Shown here one piece after another: positions 34,732 to 43,597 of a DNA stretch of 64,000 nucleotides. Source of the DNA: Methanolacinia paynteri (GTDB taxonomy: Archaea; Halobacteriota; Methanomicrobia; Methanomicrobiales; Methanomicrobiaceae); contig NZ_KN360928.1 of the NCBI RefSeq assembly GCF_000784355.1, positions 129,820-193,819 on the forward strand. The letters run 5' to 3'. Numbering within the stretch: position 1 is the first letter of the stretch; each line of letters starts with the position of its first letter. Under the pieces are notes generated by a model that was not told the DNA's origin, did no database searches, and was given only the letters and a program-made list of their open reading frames with translations. The position numbers and the translations under genes are program-made.

Positions 34732-35415
34732 TTAGTTTCCTTTCTTGGGCAGGACGGATAATAAACCTTTCATGCTTCTCACGTCCCCGAAGAACAGCCT
34801 GAAGTTCAGAAGCGTGATTTTATGAATCAGTTCGAAAGAAGAAGCGGTCGCATCCGATATCAGGATCGTTTCGAAACCGGACTGCATGGCATCGCGGGCT
34901 GTGCATTCGACACACACGTTAGTCGCAACCCCGCAGATCCATAACTGTTCTGTGCCAAGCCCGCTCAGTACTTCCTTCAGACTGGATGAACCTGGCGCGA
35001 AGGCGCTGTACCTGTTCTTGAAGACAGTAATATCTCTTTCCGGGTCAAAGTTCATTCCCTCATATATTTCCGTATCAGGGCCTTCATTGAACATCCCGGC
35101 GGAGATCGGCCGCCTGTGGAAGAGAGGATACAAACCGGCATTATCTCCTCCATTATCCCTTTCAAAATTATGCCTCAGCCAAATCACCGGGACATTACTG
35201 CTCCTGCAGTTTTCCGCAAGGGCGTTTATGCTTTCAATAACCGAATCAAGGCCCTCAAGCCTCCTCCCGTCTTTAGGAGAGCAGACGAAGTTTTGCATGT
35301 CGATAATAACAAGAGCGGCTTTCTCCGGGTTTATCGCGAAGACATTCTCAGCTCTTCCGCAGATCTCCATGTATTCTTCGGCCTGAGCCTCAAGCTCTTC
35401 GAATTCAGTTTTCAT
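34732..35415 (-). CDS. isochorismatase-family cysteine hydrolase
   Basis: A 227-residue hydrolase with the family triad. The Asp is in LVIIDMQNFVC (about 36-46). A basic Arg/Lys region is at WLRHNFERDN (about 79-88). The Cys is in WICGVATNVCVECTARDA (about 158-175). The cis-peptide motif GVATN precedes the catalytic cysteine. Family members hydrolyse isochorismate, nicotinamide, N-carbamoyl compounds and similar substrates. It overlaps the PrpD-like gene by four bases (ATGA). Substrate unknown, though the neighbours suggest a short organic acid or amide pathway. Confidence 0.88.
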   Translation of the reverse strand: MKTEFEELEAQAEEYMEICGRAENVFAINPEKAALVIIDMQNFVCSPKDGRRLEGLDSVIESINALAENCRSSNVPVIWLRHNFERDNGGDNAGLYPLFHRRPISAGMFNEGPDTEIYEGMNFDPERDITVFKNRYSAFAPGSSSLKEVLSGLGTEQLWICGVATNVCVECTARDAMQSGFETILISDATASSFELIHKITLLNFRLFFGDVRSMKGLLSVLPKKGN

Positions 35416-36812
35416 TTCCCCTTTCCTCCTGTCATTCTGCGTTTAAGGGGTGCAACGAGCCAGTCGATCCTCTCTTCGGACTCGATATTCCATATCCGGC
35501 CGATGATCCCGTCTGCGGTTTTATCATCCATGACACAGGCAATATTCAACCGTGCCTTCTCTTCGAGTTCCTTATCGCTGAGCGGATCGTGAGGATCGCC
35601 TTTAGGAAAATCCCTGTTCCCTGAGAAAGTCGTTCCGTCATTCATACGGACCGTAATACTGCACGGTGCTCCGTCAGGATACTTCCCGTTCATCCCGGCA
35701 TTCTCAACGACCCGGACTTTCTTCATGAGACTGCCGACTTCAGTCTCCTTCTCTGCGAAATCATCGTCAAAACACGAGTACTCGATCGTTTTCATGACCA
35801 GTGCGGCCGCCACGCAGTAGGGGATCGAATGGGTCCTTCCTGCACGCGATACCGGATTGAACGCCCCTTCGGTCGCCGCGTTCCTGATCGCCTGCCCGTA
35901 TGTCTGCACCTCGATACGATCGATATCCCCTGGACTGCCGATCTCGCCGGAAAGATCTATCGCGACATCGATCGGTGTCTGGCAGAATACAAGCGCCGGC
36001 CATCTCTTGAAGACAATCGAACCGAGATCCGGAAGTTTAGGGAGCATCTCCTTACTATGAGGAAAGAACCGGTTGACACCCGCATCACCTTCGTAGATCT
36101 CTTTGGCACCCTCAAAACCCGCGAGGGCCATTCCTGCGATATGAGTCCCCCTCATGGCACAGGATGCATAGGTGCAGTGCTTCCAGTCGGTCACCTCACC
36201 CACTGCAGTCTGGTTGATATCGAGCCCAAAGACACCTGCAATCCGCTGAACTTCAGTGAGCTGCGCCTTATCAAGACCAAGAATATACCCGATAATCACA
36301 GGGACGTAAAGAACAGCCTGTGCGTCATGATCGTAGCCCGACGGCTCGGGATTATAGTAATCCGAAAATGCGCACGAGAGAATGAACGAGGCATAGGTAT
36401 ATCCCAGCAGGTCCTTCCCGCTTTTCCCGAGCCAATCTGCCATGCACAGGACGAGAGCAACGTTATCGGACGGATGATTCCCCCCCATATTCCCGGGGGA
36501 AAGATACGTATCGAGCAGATCGCTTCTCCGGGCAAGGATCGTGTTCATGAATACCGCATCAGGAACCGCTGCCTTCCTGCCCACGCCCCAGACATCCATT
36601 CCATTCCCGTCAGGCACGAAAGAGGCCAGCTTATCGAATTTCTCCAGCATCACCGTATCCCTGAGAGAGGCACAGATTCCCGCATACGAATCAAGGAGGT
36701 TTCTCTTCAGTATATGCAGATCCGCCCCGTCTATGGATTCATAAGAAATGCCTGAGACGAAATCCGCAAGCCGTTCCTCTATCATCATATCTCTGATTAA
36801 GTGAGGTCCCAT
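35412..36812 (-). CDS. MmgE/PrpD family protein (2-methylcitrate dehydratase-like)
   Basis: A 466-residue member of the MmgE/PrpD family, which includes 2-methylcitrate dehydratase, iminodisuccinate epimerase and cis-aconitate decarboxylase. LLDSYAGICASL (about 39-50), NHPSDNVALVLCMADWLGKSG (split about 110-130) and a helical domain to about 270 are followed by the smaller C-terminal domain with SRAGRTHSIPYCVAAALV. No prpB or prpC genes are near, so methylcitrate use is unlikely. First gene of the run with the isochorismatase- and SnoaL-like genes. Start ATG 36812 is uncertain. ATGs at 36788 and 36785 follow GAGATATG. Confidence 0.85.
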   Translation of the reverse strand: MGPHLIRDMMIEERLADFVSGISYESIDGADLHILKRNLLDSYAGICASLRDTVMLEKFDKLASFVPDGNGMDVWGVGRKAAVPDAVFMNTILARRSDLLDTYLSPGNMGGNHPSDNVALVLCMADWLGKSGKDLLGYTYASFILSCAFSDYYNPEPSGYDHDAQAVLYVPVIIGYILGLDKAQLTEVQRIAGVFGLDINQTAVGEVTDWKHCTYASCAMRGTHIAGMALAGFEGAKEIYEGDAGVNRFFPHSKEMLPKLPDLGSIVFKRWPALVFCQTPIDVAIDLSGEIGSPGDIDRIEVQTYGQAIRNAATEGAFNPVSRAGRTHSIPYCVAAALVMKTIEYSCFDDDFAEKETEVGSLMKKVRVVENAGMNGKYPDGAPCSITVRMNDGTTFSGNRDFPKGDPHDPLSDKELEEKARLNIACVMDDKTADGIIGRIWNIESEERIDWLVAPLKRRMTGGKGK

Positions 36813-36869
36813 ATAAGAATAATGCAGCTAAAGAGCAGGATCGATCAAAAATATATTGAAATTAATAAA

Positions 36870-38147
36870 TCAGAGGGTCTCGGTACCATTCATGTACGGC
36901 CTGAGGGCCTCGGGAATTACGACCGTTCCGTCCTCTTCCTGGCAGTTTTCAAGAATTGCACGGAGAGTTCTCGTCGTCGCGACCGCCGTGCTGTTCAGGG
37001 TGTGGACATAATCCTTCTTCTCGAACTCGTGGGGGTCCCGGACCTTGATGTTGAGCCTTACCGCCTGGTACGCTGTGCAGTTGGAGCATGAGACGACCTC
37101 GCGATAGGTCTCCTCGCGGGGCATCCAGACCTCGATATCGTACTTCTTCGCGGCAACCGTTCCGATATCACCTGTACAGATATTTACGACGTGATACGGG
37201 AGCTTAAGCATCCGGAAGAAATCCTCTGCATTCTTAAGAAGCTCCTCATGAAGATTCCATGAATCCTCGGGTTTGCAGTAGATGAACTGTTCCACCTTGT
37301 TGAACTGGTGAACCCTGAAGAGTCCCTTTGTATCGAGACCGTGGGAGCCGATCTCGCGCCTGAAACATGTGCTTATACCGGCAAGCCTTAGCGGAAGATC
37401 CTTCTCTTCGAAGATCTCGTCCATGTACATCGCGGCCATCGGGTGCTCGCTCGTTGCGATAAGGAACTCGTCCTCGCCGTCAATCTTGTACATCACGTTC
37501 TCGAAGTCCGAAAGATCGGTAACACCCTCGTATGCCGCACGGTTCATCATATAAGGCGGCATTATCGGGGTATATCCACGATCAGCCAGGAGATCGATCG
37601 CAAGCCTCTGGAGGGCGAGGTCCATCAATGCAAGCTTTCCTTTGAGAATATAGAATCCAGCACCGGATATCTTCGCAGCCCTTTCGAACTCCGCGAGACC
37701 TTTCTCCATCGCAAGCTCTCCGTGGTTCTTAACCTCGAATGAAGGAATTGCCGGCTCACCCCATCTTCTGACCTCGACATTCTCCGAATCGTCGGCACCC
37801 ACGGGAACGCTCTCGTGCAGGATATTCGGTATCCTCATCTGGTAGAATTTTATCTTTTCCTGGATCTCCGCAAGCTCCGTCTCGGCATCCTTTATCTTTG
37901 ACGGTAGAGACTTTGCCTCTTCCAGGAGACCGGAGATATCCCCGCCGGCCTTTCTTGTCTGGTTTATCTCACGGCTGATGACATTTCTCCGGTTGCGCAT
38001 GGAGTTTATTTCGACCTGCATCTCGCGTGATCTTTCGTCCTTTGCAAGAAGATCGTCCACCCATGCAAGCTTCTCCGCGTCGCCCCTCTTCTTAAGATCG
38101 GCCCTGACTACATCCGGACTGCCCCGGATAAATTTCAGTTCAAGCAT
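36870..38147 (-). CDS. serS: seryl-tRNA synthetase (common type)
   Basis: Charges tRNA-Ser with serine. The 425-residue enzyme has the N-terminal antiparallel coiled-coil arm (about 30-105) and the class II core. Motif 2 is FRREIGSHGLDTKGLFRVHQ (about 271-290) and motif 3 lies in NSTAVATTRTLRAILEN (about 387-403). EHPMAAM and the TGDIGTVAAKKYDIEVWMP segment fit the bacterial/eukaryotic SerRS type. This is not the divergent zinc-dependent SerRS of Methanococcus and Methanothermobacter. Probably transcribed alone. Confidence 0.95.
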   Translation of the reverse strand: MLELKFIRGSPDVVRADLKKRGDAEKLAWVDDLLAKDERSREMQVEINSMRNRRNVISREINQTRKAGGDISGLLEEAKSLPSKIKDAETELAEIQEKIKFYQMRIPNILHESVPVGADDSENVEVRRWGEPAIPSFEVKNHGELAMEKGLAEFERAAKISGAGFYILKGKLALMDLALQRLAIDLLADRGYTPIMPPYMMNRAAYEGVTDLSDFENVMYKIDGEDEFLIATSEHPMAAMYMDEIFEEKDLPLRLAGISTCFRREIGSHGLDTKGLFRVHQFNKVEQFIYCKPEDSWNLHEELLKNAEDFFRMLKLPYHVVNICTGDIGTVAAKKYDIEVWMPREETYREVVSCSNCTAYQAVRLNIKVRDPHEFEKKDYVHTLNSTAVATTRTLRAILENCQEEDGTVVIPEALRPYMNGTETL

Positions 38148-38272
38148 ATCTCCATTAATTTATGTAGATCATAGAGGATTATATTTGCGAGCAGATCTTC
38201 TTTCTGCCCGGATTTTCAACAGAACAGTCCGGCGCCGTTAAGATAAATTCAGAATAAAACTCAACTCATAAC

Positions 38273-38950
38273 ATGGAAGAGACCGGAAAGGAACAGAACT
38301 GTACTGTTAGAAAAGAGCCAGGCTGCGGTTCGTGCACGATGGGGAGATACCTGAACTGCAGGTGGGACAAAAATATTCTGAATTCCTTTTTAACTGCGGC
38401 CTCCGGTCTTTTTATCGGGACTATTATACTTCTGGCCATGATCTGGCTCATGACTGCACTTTACTGGCCGCTCATTCTCTATATAATTCTCATCTTCGCC
38501 ATGTTCGGGTACGAGATCAAATTTCTCTGCAGCCACTGTCCTTATTACGCAGGGGAGGGTAAGACCCTGAAATGTCTTGCAAACAACGGGATGCCGAAGA
38601 TCTTCAGGTATAACCCGGCCCCTATGACTGGTGGTGAAAAATTTATGATGAAACTCCTGATCGCTGTTTTTATGGTTATTTTTCCAGCGGCATCATCGGC
38701 AACAGTATTCTGGTTAACCCTCTTGGGGCATTACGGCACAATCGCTCTCGCGGCTGTAACAGGAGTTATTATCCTTATTCTCTATGCAATTGCTGCATTT
38801 TACCAGGTATTAAGGACATTTTTTTGTAAGAGATGTGTAAATTTTTCGTGCCCGTTCAATAAGGTTGAAAAAAGATTCGTCGACGAGTACCTGATGAAAA
38901 ACGATGTAATGAGAAAAGCGTGGGAAAAGTCCGGTTACAGGATGGGATAA
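38273..38950 (+). CDS. cysteine-rich four-helix membrane protein
   Basis: A 225-residue protein with four membrane helices (about 45-65, 68-82, 126-148, 155-180). Cysteines are placed on the cytoplasmic-side loops: C10, CGSC (18-21), C29, CSHCPYY (about 82-88), C99 and a CKRCVNFSCPF cluster (about 190-200). This could ligate zinc or an Fe-S cluster at the membrane. I do not recognise the family. It diverges from serS. The motif layout suggests electron transfer or metal sensing, but that is inference. Confidence 0.7.
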   Translation: MEETGKEQNCTVRKEPGCGSCTMGRYLNCRWDKNILNSFLTAASGLFIGTIILLAMIWLMTALYWPLILYIILIFAMFGYEIKFLCSHCPYYAGEGKTLKCLANNGMPKIFRYNPAPMTGGEKFMMKLLIAVFMVIFPAASSATVFWLTLLGHYGTIALAAVTGVIILILYAIAAFYQVLRTFFCKRCVNFSCPFNKVEKRFVDEYLMKNDVMRKAWEKSGYRMG

Positions 38951-39033
38951 TTCATTTTTTACAGCCTGAAGACTTTATCGGTTACAGATCAAATCCATTA
39001 TAATCTATACCCTGCAAAAAATGGTTTATTCAG

Positions 39034-39492
39034 ATGGAGAAAATTTATAAAATTGCAATTGCAATCTGCCTCGCAATATCGATCCTCCTTTTCCCTGTTT
39101 CGGTACTGCTGACAGCCACGGGACTGATTCTTACAGGAACCCTTGCAATGGTGATCCATATAACGGAATCGGCAGGAGAAGCGATCGACAGGCCTGTTCT
39201 TTTTGTATTTTTAGGAGAAGACGGCCGGAGTTTTGTCATACGTAACATAGGAAATGCGGCCGCCTCCGGGATCCATGTGTCTGTAGTGCCTTCGAACCTT
39301 GAATATATAATCGAGCGGATCGATGCCGACGGAGAAGAGAAAACCGACTGCGGGCAGTTGATCGGAAAGAACAGGGTTATTATTGAGTACGCGGATGAGG
39401 CCGGAAAAAGATATAGCAAATCGGAAGATCTCCGTTTTGAAGACGACTGTGAATACGATCCCACGAAGCCGATGATCCCGATCTTCAAATAA
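39034..39492 (+). CDS. membrane-anchored small protein
   Basis: A 152-residue protein with two adjoining hydrophobic stretches (about 5-23 and 26-44), so one or two N-terminal helices, and a soluble beta-rich domain of about 100 residues (RSFVIRNIGNAAASGIHVSV). The pattern IRNIGNAAASG resembles CARDB/immunoglobulin-like adhesion modules. It lies 83 bases after the cysteine-rich membrane gene in the same direction. Function unknown. Confidence 0.6.
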   Translation: MEKIYKIAIAICLAISILLFPVSVLLTATGLILTGTLAMVIHITESAGEAIDRPVLFVFLGEDGRSFVIRNIGNAAASGIHVSVVPSNLEYIIERIDADGEEKTDCGQLIGKNRVIIEYADEAGKRYSKSEDLRFEDDCEYDPTKPMIPIFK

Positions 39493-39619
39493 TTTTGGCA
39501 ATTGTATTGAAAATTATTAATTAATTGCACCTTTTTGTGATAAAGGAATTTTTGTCTTTGAAAGATCATCTCGAATAAAACAAGTGTTGCGCGTCGCCCT
39601 TACATAACTACTTACACAC

Positions 39620-39629
39620 TTTATATATC
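39620..39629 (+). promoter_or_regulatory. candidate TATA box for the gene at 39680
   Basis: TTTATATATC is a strong archaeal TATA-like sequence about 55 bases before the ATG. A second, CATATATACAA, starts near 39649 and is closer to the start codon, about 25 bases upstream of the ATG. Confidence 0.4.
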
Positions 39630-39679
39630 CATTCAACTTTTCAAAAAGACATATATACAATAATCATTCATCGCGAATT

Positions 39680-40198
39680 ATGCCTGCAAAAATCAGTGGG
39701 ATAGCTGTCTACCCCCTTGAAAAGTTTAAACTACTAAAAGAAGATGTACTGGAAGACCAAAAATACAGAGAAGACAATCTCATCAAAGTCAAAACATCGT
39801 GTAACGTTATGAGTGTTCCCTGTACAAAAGAAGTCAAAATTCGAATGGATCCGCGTCTAAAATACAGGATGGCATGTGCAATCAGTTGTGAAAACCCCAA
39901 TGAAGTAAGTAACTATTCAGTAGAGGGAGCTATTAAAAAAACCTTTGGTCCACTTATCGCTGACAAAGAGCTTCAAAAACGAACCTTCAATGATGGAAGT
40001 AAGGATCTAAATGGGCACTATCGACATTGGTGGGATTGGGAATATCACTTCCCTCAATGGACAGAGTTCGGAAGATATGATGTTAAACTCATCCTGACTA
40101 ATAAAAAGGACAAAAAATCAAGTGAAATTACAATTCCTGTAACATTTTCCGAAACTGATTACCCTAAACATGGAATTGACATAGATCCGATGTGTTGA
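39680..40198 (+). CDS. uncharacterised protein, possible transferred gene
   Basis: A 172-residue soluble protein with no signal peptide or membrane helix. It looks beta-rich, with KVKTSCNVMSVPCTKEVKIRM (split into two strands) near 37-57, a Trp-rich centre (HYRHWWDWEYHFPQW, about 112-126) and strands up to the end. The C-terminal half, ending YDVKLILTNKKDKKSSEITIPVTF, resembles an immunoglobulin-like or CARDB-like beta sandwich. Base composition is more AT-rich than the flanking genes. It meets the next gene nearly head to head at the 3' ends (two bases apart). No family recognised. Confidence 0.6.
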   Translation: MPAKISGIAVYPLEKFKLLKEDVLEDQKYREDNLIKVKTSCNVMSVPCTKEVKIRMDPRLKYRMACAISCENPNEVSNYSVEGAIKKTFGPLIADKELQKRTFNDGSKDLNGHYRHWWDWEYHFPQWTEFGRYDVKLILTNKKDKKSSEITIPVTFSETDYPKHGIDIDPMC

Positions 40199-40200
40199 AA

Positions 40201-40743
40201 TTAAATTCCTTTTTTCTCTTCCTCTTTCATTATAAACGAAATAACCTTCTCAAGAGCAGTGACAAACTCCTTCTCATCCGTCAGGTACTGCTCAAACGCC
40301 TTATAGAGCATATACAGGATCTCAAGGCCGTAAAGATCAAGAGCCTCTTCAGCAGTAAGTTCGTTCTCATATGAATCCGTCAGGGGGCCTATTGTCGAAT
40401 ACATTATCTCAATGAACTTCCCGTCCTCGCTCAGGGCACAGAACTGGCTGTTGACAGGTTTGCTCATATCGTCCGGGCGGTAAGGCATGGGATCGGTCTT
40501 CCCAAGGACAAACATCTTCCTGTCATGGAAGCGTGTCTCGACCATCTGGCCAGATGCATCGGATTTCGCACCGATCAGAAGTGTAACACCCAACTTTGAT
40601 ACGAGGGGTTTTGCCTTCTCCGCCAGTCTCCTGAGAAGAAGCGCCTCATTTTCCAGCACTTCTGAGGTCAGCTCCTCCTCCCTCTCTTTGGACTCCTCGA
40701 TCTGTTTCAGCAGTTCGTCAAACCCTTCCTCTATTTTTCCCAT
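40201..40743 (-). CDS. uncharacterised cytoplasmic protein with N-terminal coiled coil
   Basis: A 180-residue protein. The first 45 residues form a charged coiled coil (EGFDELLKQIEESKEREEEL). The middle (about 48-120) is a compact alpha/beta segment with KLGVTLLIGAKSDASGQMVE and the Arg/Lys-rich TRFHDRKMFVLGKTDPMPYRPDDMSK. The C-terminal part (about 128-180) is helical. It looks like a conserved methanogen protein but has no motif I can name. It lies 48 bases downstream of the tRNA methylthiotransferase gene, on the same strand. Confidence 0.65.
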   Translation of the reverse strand: MGKIEEGFDELLKQIEESKEREEELTSEVLENEALLLRRLAEKAKPLVSKLGVTLLIGAKSDASGQMVETRFHDRKMFVLGKTDPMPYRPDDMSKPVNSQFCALSEDGKFIEIMYSTIGPLTDSYENELTAEEALDLYGLEILYMLYKAFEQYLTDEKEFVTALEKVISFIMKEEEKKGI

Positions 40744-40791
40744 GCCAGAAAATTGGATCTATAAAGCAAAAAAACGATCAGGTATAATTAT

Positions 40792-42006
40792 TCACTCAAT
40801 CCTCTCTCCGATGAGATAATGCCGCCTGTGGGAAACTATCCGGACCATGTAGCGGGCTCCGGCATCCAGCTCCTCTTCTATAACGATATTATTGTATGAC
40901 TTATCCCTTGCAATGCAGCTTCCGGCCCTCTTCCTCTCTGTTACGATAACATCAAGATCCTTTCCGATAAACGACTCGTTTACCGAATCATAGAGCCTGT
41001 TCGCGGCAATCGTAAGTGTTCTGGAACGCTCCTTTTTTATCCAGTCGGGAATGTCCTTCAGTTTCGCCGCATCGGTCCCTTCTCTTGCCGAAAAGCGGGT
41101 GATATTCACCTTGGTTGGCCGGATCTCTTCAAAAAATGCAAGCGTTTTAAGGAAGTCATCTTCGGTCTCAGTAGGATAACCTACGATAAAGTCGGTCGAT
41201 ATTCTGATCACGGGATCCTTCTTCCTGAGTTCAGCTACCAGGTTCCTGAAATCCTGTACCCGGTATTCCCGGTTCATATCCGAAAGGACCTTATCAGATC
41301 CCGACTGCACCGGAAGATGGGCGAAGGAGAATATCTTTTCTCCCAAAAAAGCATCGGACAGCTCATCAGTCAGCGGGATAGCTGTAGAAGGATTCATCAT
41401 CCCGACACGAACCATAAACTCTCCTTCCAATGAATTGATCCTGTCTAAAAGTTCCGGGAGGGAGGAGCCGGTATCCATCCCGTAAGCACTCAGGTCCTGC
41501 CCGGTGAGCTGGATCTCGACGGCACCGGCGGATACAAGCCTTTCAATCTCTTCGATTATCTTATCCTCCGGAAAACTCCGGAGATGGCCCCGGGCGCTTC
41601 TTGTGATACAATAGGCACACCTGCTTACGCATCCCCTGGCAGTCTGGACAATTCCTGTCGAACCGTCCACGAGGGCTCCGATCGTCTCCGGGCACCTGTT
41701 CAGATCCTCGGGAAGGATCAGCCTTGCATCGGGGCGGACACCATATATCAGATCCGGCTGGACTACCGCCATACACCCGGTGACATAGATCTCCTTGTCG
41801 GGAAACTCGGCGATCGCTCTCAGCATCGCCCTTTCGGTCTGAGCGACAACAGTACAGGTATTGATAATAACTGCTTCCGCCTCACCCGGCGGCACTATAC
41901 TGCAACCCTGCTTTTCTGCAATGCGGACAATCTTTTCAGTATCGGCAAAATTGAACGTGCAGCCATATGTCTCAATATGAATTTTTTTGTCCTTCAGGGT
42001 GTGCAT
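40792..42006 (-). CDS. tRNA threonylcarbamoyladenosine methylthiotransferase (MtaB/CDKAL1 type)
   Basis: A radical SAM enzyme of 404 residues that converts t6A37 to ms2t6A37 in tRNAs. Three N-terminal cysteines for the auxiliary cluster are in YGCTFNFADTEKI (Cys15), NTCTVVAQTE (about Cys51) and VTGCMAVV (about Cys78). GCVSRCAYCITRSARG (about 124-139) has the radical-SAM CxxxCxxC. QLTGQDLSAYGMDTG follows. A C-terminal TRAM domain (about 340-400) binds RNA. The short length and the CITRSARG sequence match the archaeal/eukaryotic e-MtaB group. Confidence 0.93.
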   Translation of the reverse strand: MHTLKDKKIHIETYGCTFNFADTEKIVRIAEKQGCSIVPPGEAEAVIINTCTVVAQTERAMLRAIAEFPDKEIYVTGCMAVVQPDLIYGVRPDARLILPEDLNRCPETIGALVDGSTGIVQTARGCVSRCAYCITRSARGHLRSFPEDKIIEEIERLVSAGAVEIQLTGQDLSAYGMDTGSSLPELLDRINSLEGEFMVRVGMMNPSTAIPLTDELSDAFLGEKIFSFAHLPVQSGSDKVLSDMNREYRVQDFRNLVAELRKKDPVIRISTDFIVGYPTETEDDFLKTLAFFEEIRPTKVNITRFSAREGTDAAKLKDIPDWIKKERSRTLTIAANRLYDSVNESFIGKDLDVIVTERKRAGSCIARDKSYNNIVIEEELDAGARYMVRIVSHRRHYLIGERIE

Positions 42007-42163
42007 ATCGCTTCTCTCTATTTATTAGCAGTTCCAAAATGAAAAACAAGACCGTATGGGTATACTGCCATAAAATTTAAATGCGGCCATATTTTAAATA
42101 GAATATATATTCCTATTGTGAAAATTAAATATAATCCCGCTTAAGAATCAGTTTAATCTAAGA

Positions 42164-43588
42164 ATGATACCTAAAACGTGGGCGGAGATGGGTTGTCAAA
42201 AAGATTCAACGCAGAAATCGGGGGAGATTAATGGATATGCACCGTTGAACAGGGCGCTAAGATTAATTATAGATAATGCTTCGAATCCCGTGATAATAAC
42301 GGATGAAAGGGGAAGGATAATATATAATAATCCTGCTGCACTGCAGTTCATATTCATGAACCCGCAATCAGCTGAACCTCACATCCACAATCTGAAATTT
42401 GCAGGCGACTATGGAGATATTCTGGCAGTTTACGATTACAATAAAGATGAAGGCTGCATCTGGACCGAGGATGTCGAACTCCTGAATACAAAAGGTGAAA
42501 AGAGAACCCTGAAGTTAAAAATAAGCGTATTCTTTGAAGATTCAGAGAGCCAGTACTGCTTCCATATGGTCGATCTGACAGACAAAATCCTCTCTGAAAA
42601 GGCCCTGAAAAAATCAGAGATGGACAAGACCTTAATCCTGAATTCGGTTCACGAAAATCTCGTGTATTACGATAAGAATTACAGGATTATATGGGCTAAC
42701 CAGCAGCCTGCAGACTCTGTCGGCCTCACTCCGGCTGAAATGAAGGGCAGGTTCTGCTATGAACTATGGTACAACCGCGATTCGCCTTGTCCCGACTGTA
42801 CAATTAAAAAGGCAATGGAATCGCACCAGCCCCTGATAGAAGAAAAGGTGAAACCCGACGGAAGAAACGTGAAGGTCGCCGCATACCCGGTATTCAGTGA
42901 AAAGGGAGGGTTAATCGGAGCAGTCGAGTCGGTGCTTGACATTTCACGCCGAAAGAAGGCTGAAATGGCTCTCGACGAGATCCTGAAAAAGTACAGGGAG
43001 CTCTTCACCACGATGACCAACGGATTCGTCCTTCACGAGATTATTACCGACGATTCGGGAAAGCCATATGATTTCAGGTTTTTGGACGTAAATCCGGCAT
43101 TCGAAGAGATGACAGGCCTCTTCTCCTCGGAGATGGTTGGAAAGACAGTACTTGAACTCTTCCCCGATTACAGCAGGGAATGGATAGAAAGGTACGGGAG
43201 GGTGGCCCTTACAGGGGAGCCGGAAGAATTTTCAGACTATAATCCGACATTCGGGAAGTATTACCACATCTATTCATATTCACCTAAGAAAGGCCAGTTC
43301 GCAGCTATATTCTCAGACGTAACCGATCTTGTGGCCCTGAGAAAAGAGCATAATCAGATGATGATCCAGATCAACAGGAATTTTGAACAGCTTGCAATCC
43401 TGAACGACGAGATCAGGAACCCGCTGCAGGTTATCGCCGGATATGCACTAATGGACGAATCAAATTATTCTGAGAAGATATTAAGCCAAATCCATACAAT
43501 CGATAAACTGATCAATGAGCTTGATAAGCGATGGCTTGAATCGGACAAGATCAGGGAATACCTGATGAAACATCACAACCTTTACTGA
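42164..43588 (+). CDS. PAS-domain sensor protein with degenerate histidine-kinase dimerisation helix
   Basis: A 474-residue cytoplasmic protein with three PAS domains: about 25-145 (RLIIDNASNPVIITDERGRI), 150-275 (including NRDSPCPDCTIKK and a PAC-like RRKKAEMALDEI end) and 276-395 (KYRELFTTMTNGFVLHEI, typical Methanomicrobia PAS). The C-terminal 75 residues look like a HisKA helix, yet the H-box reads ILNDEIRNPLQVIAG with Asp415 where His is normal, and no ATPase domain follows. It therefore cannot autophosphorylate. It may sense and act as a regulator or partner for another kinase. Confidence 0.8.
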   Translation: MIPKTWAEMGCQKDSTQKSGEINGYAPLNRALRLIIDNASNPVIITDERGRIIYNNPAALQFIFMNPQSAEPHIHNLKFAGDYGDILAVYDYNKDEGCIWTEDVELLNTKGEKRTLKLKISVFFEDSESQYCFHMVDLTDKILSEKALKKSEMDKTLILNSVHENLVYYDKNYRIIWANQQPADSVGLTPAEMKGRFCYELWYNRDSPCPDCTIKKAMESHQPLIEEKVKPDGRNVKVAAYPVFSEKGGLIGAVESVLDISRRKKAEMALDEILKKYRELFTTMTNGFVLHEIITDDSGKPYDFRFLDVNPAFEEMTGLFSSEMVGKTVLELFPDYSREWIERYGRVALTGEPEEFSDYNPTFGKYYHIYSYSPKKGQFAAIFSDVTDLVALRKEHNQMMIQINRNFEQLAILNDEIRNPLQVIAGYALMDESNYSEKILSQIHTIDKLINELDKRWLESDKIREYLMKHHNLY

Positions 43589-43597
43589 ATTAAGGAA

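Noticed and set aside
35829-36755. 308-codon open frame on the plus strand
   Set aside because: It lies wholly antisense to the MmgE/PrpD gene, has no recognisable domain, and its length reflects the codon bias of the real gene.
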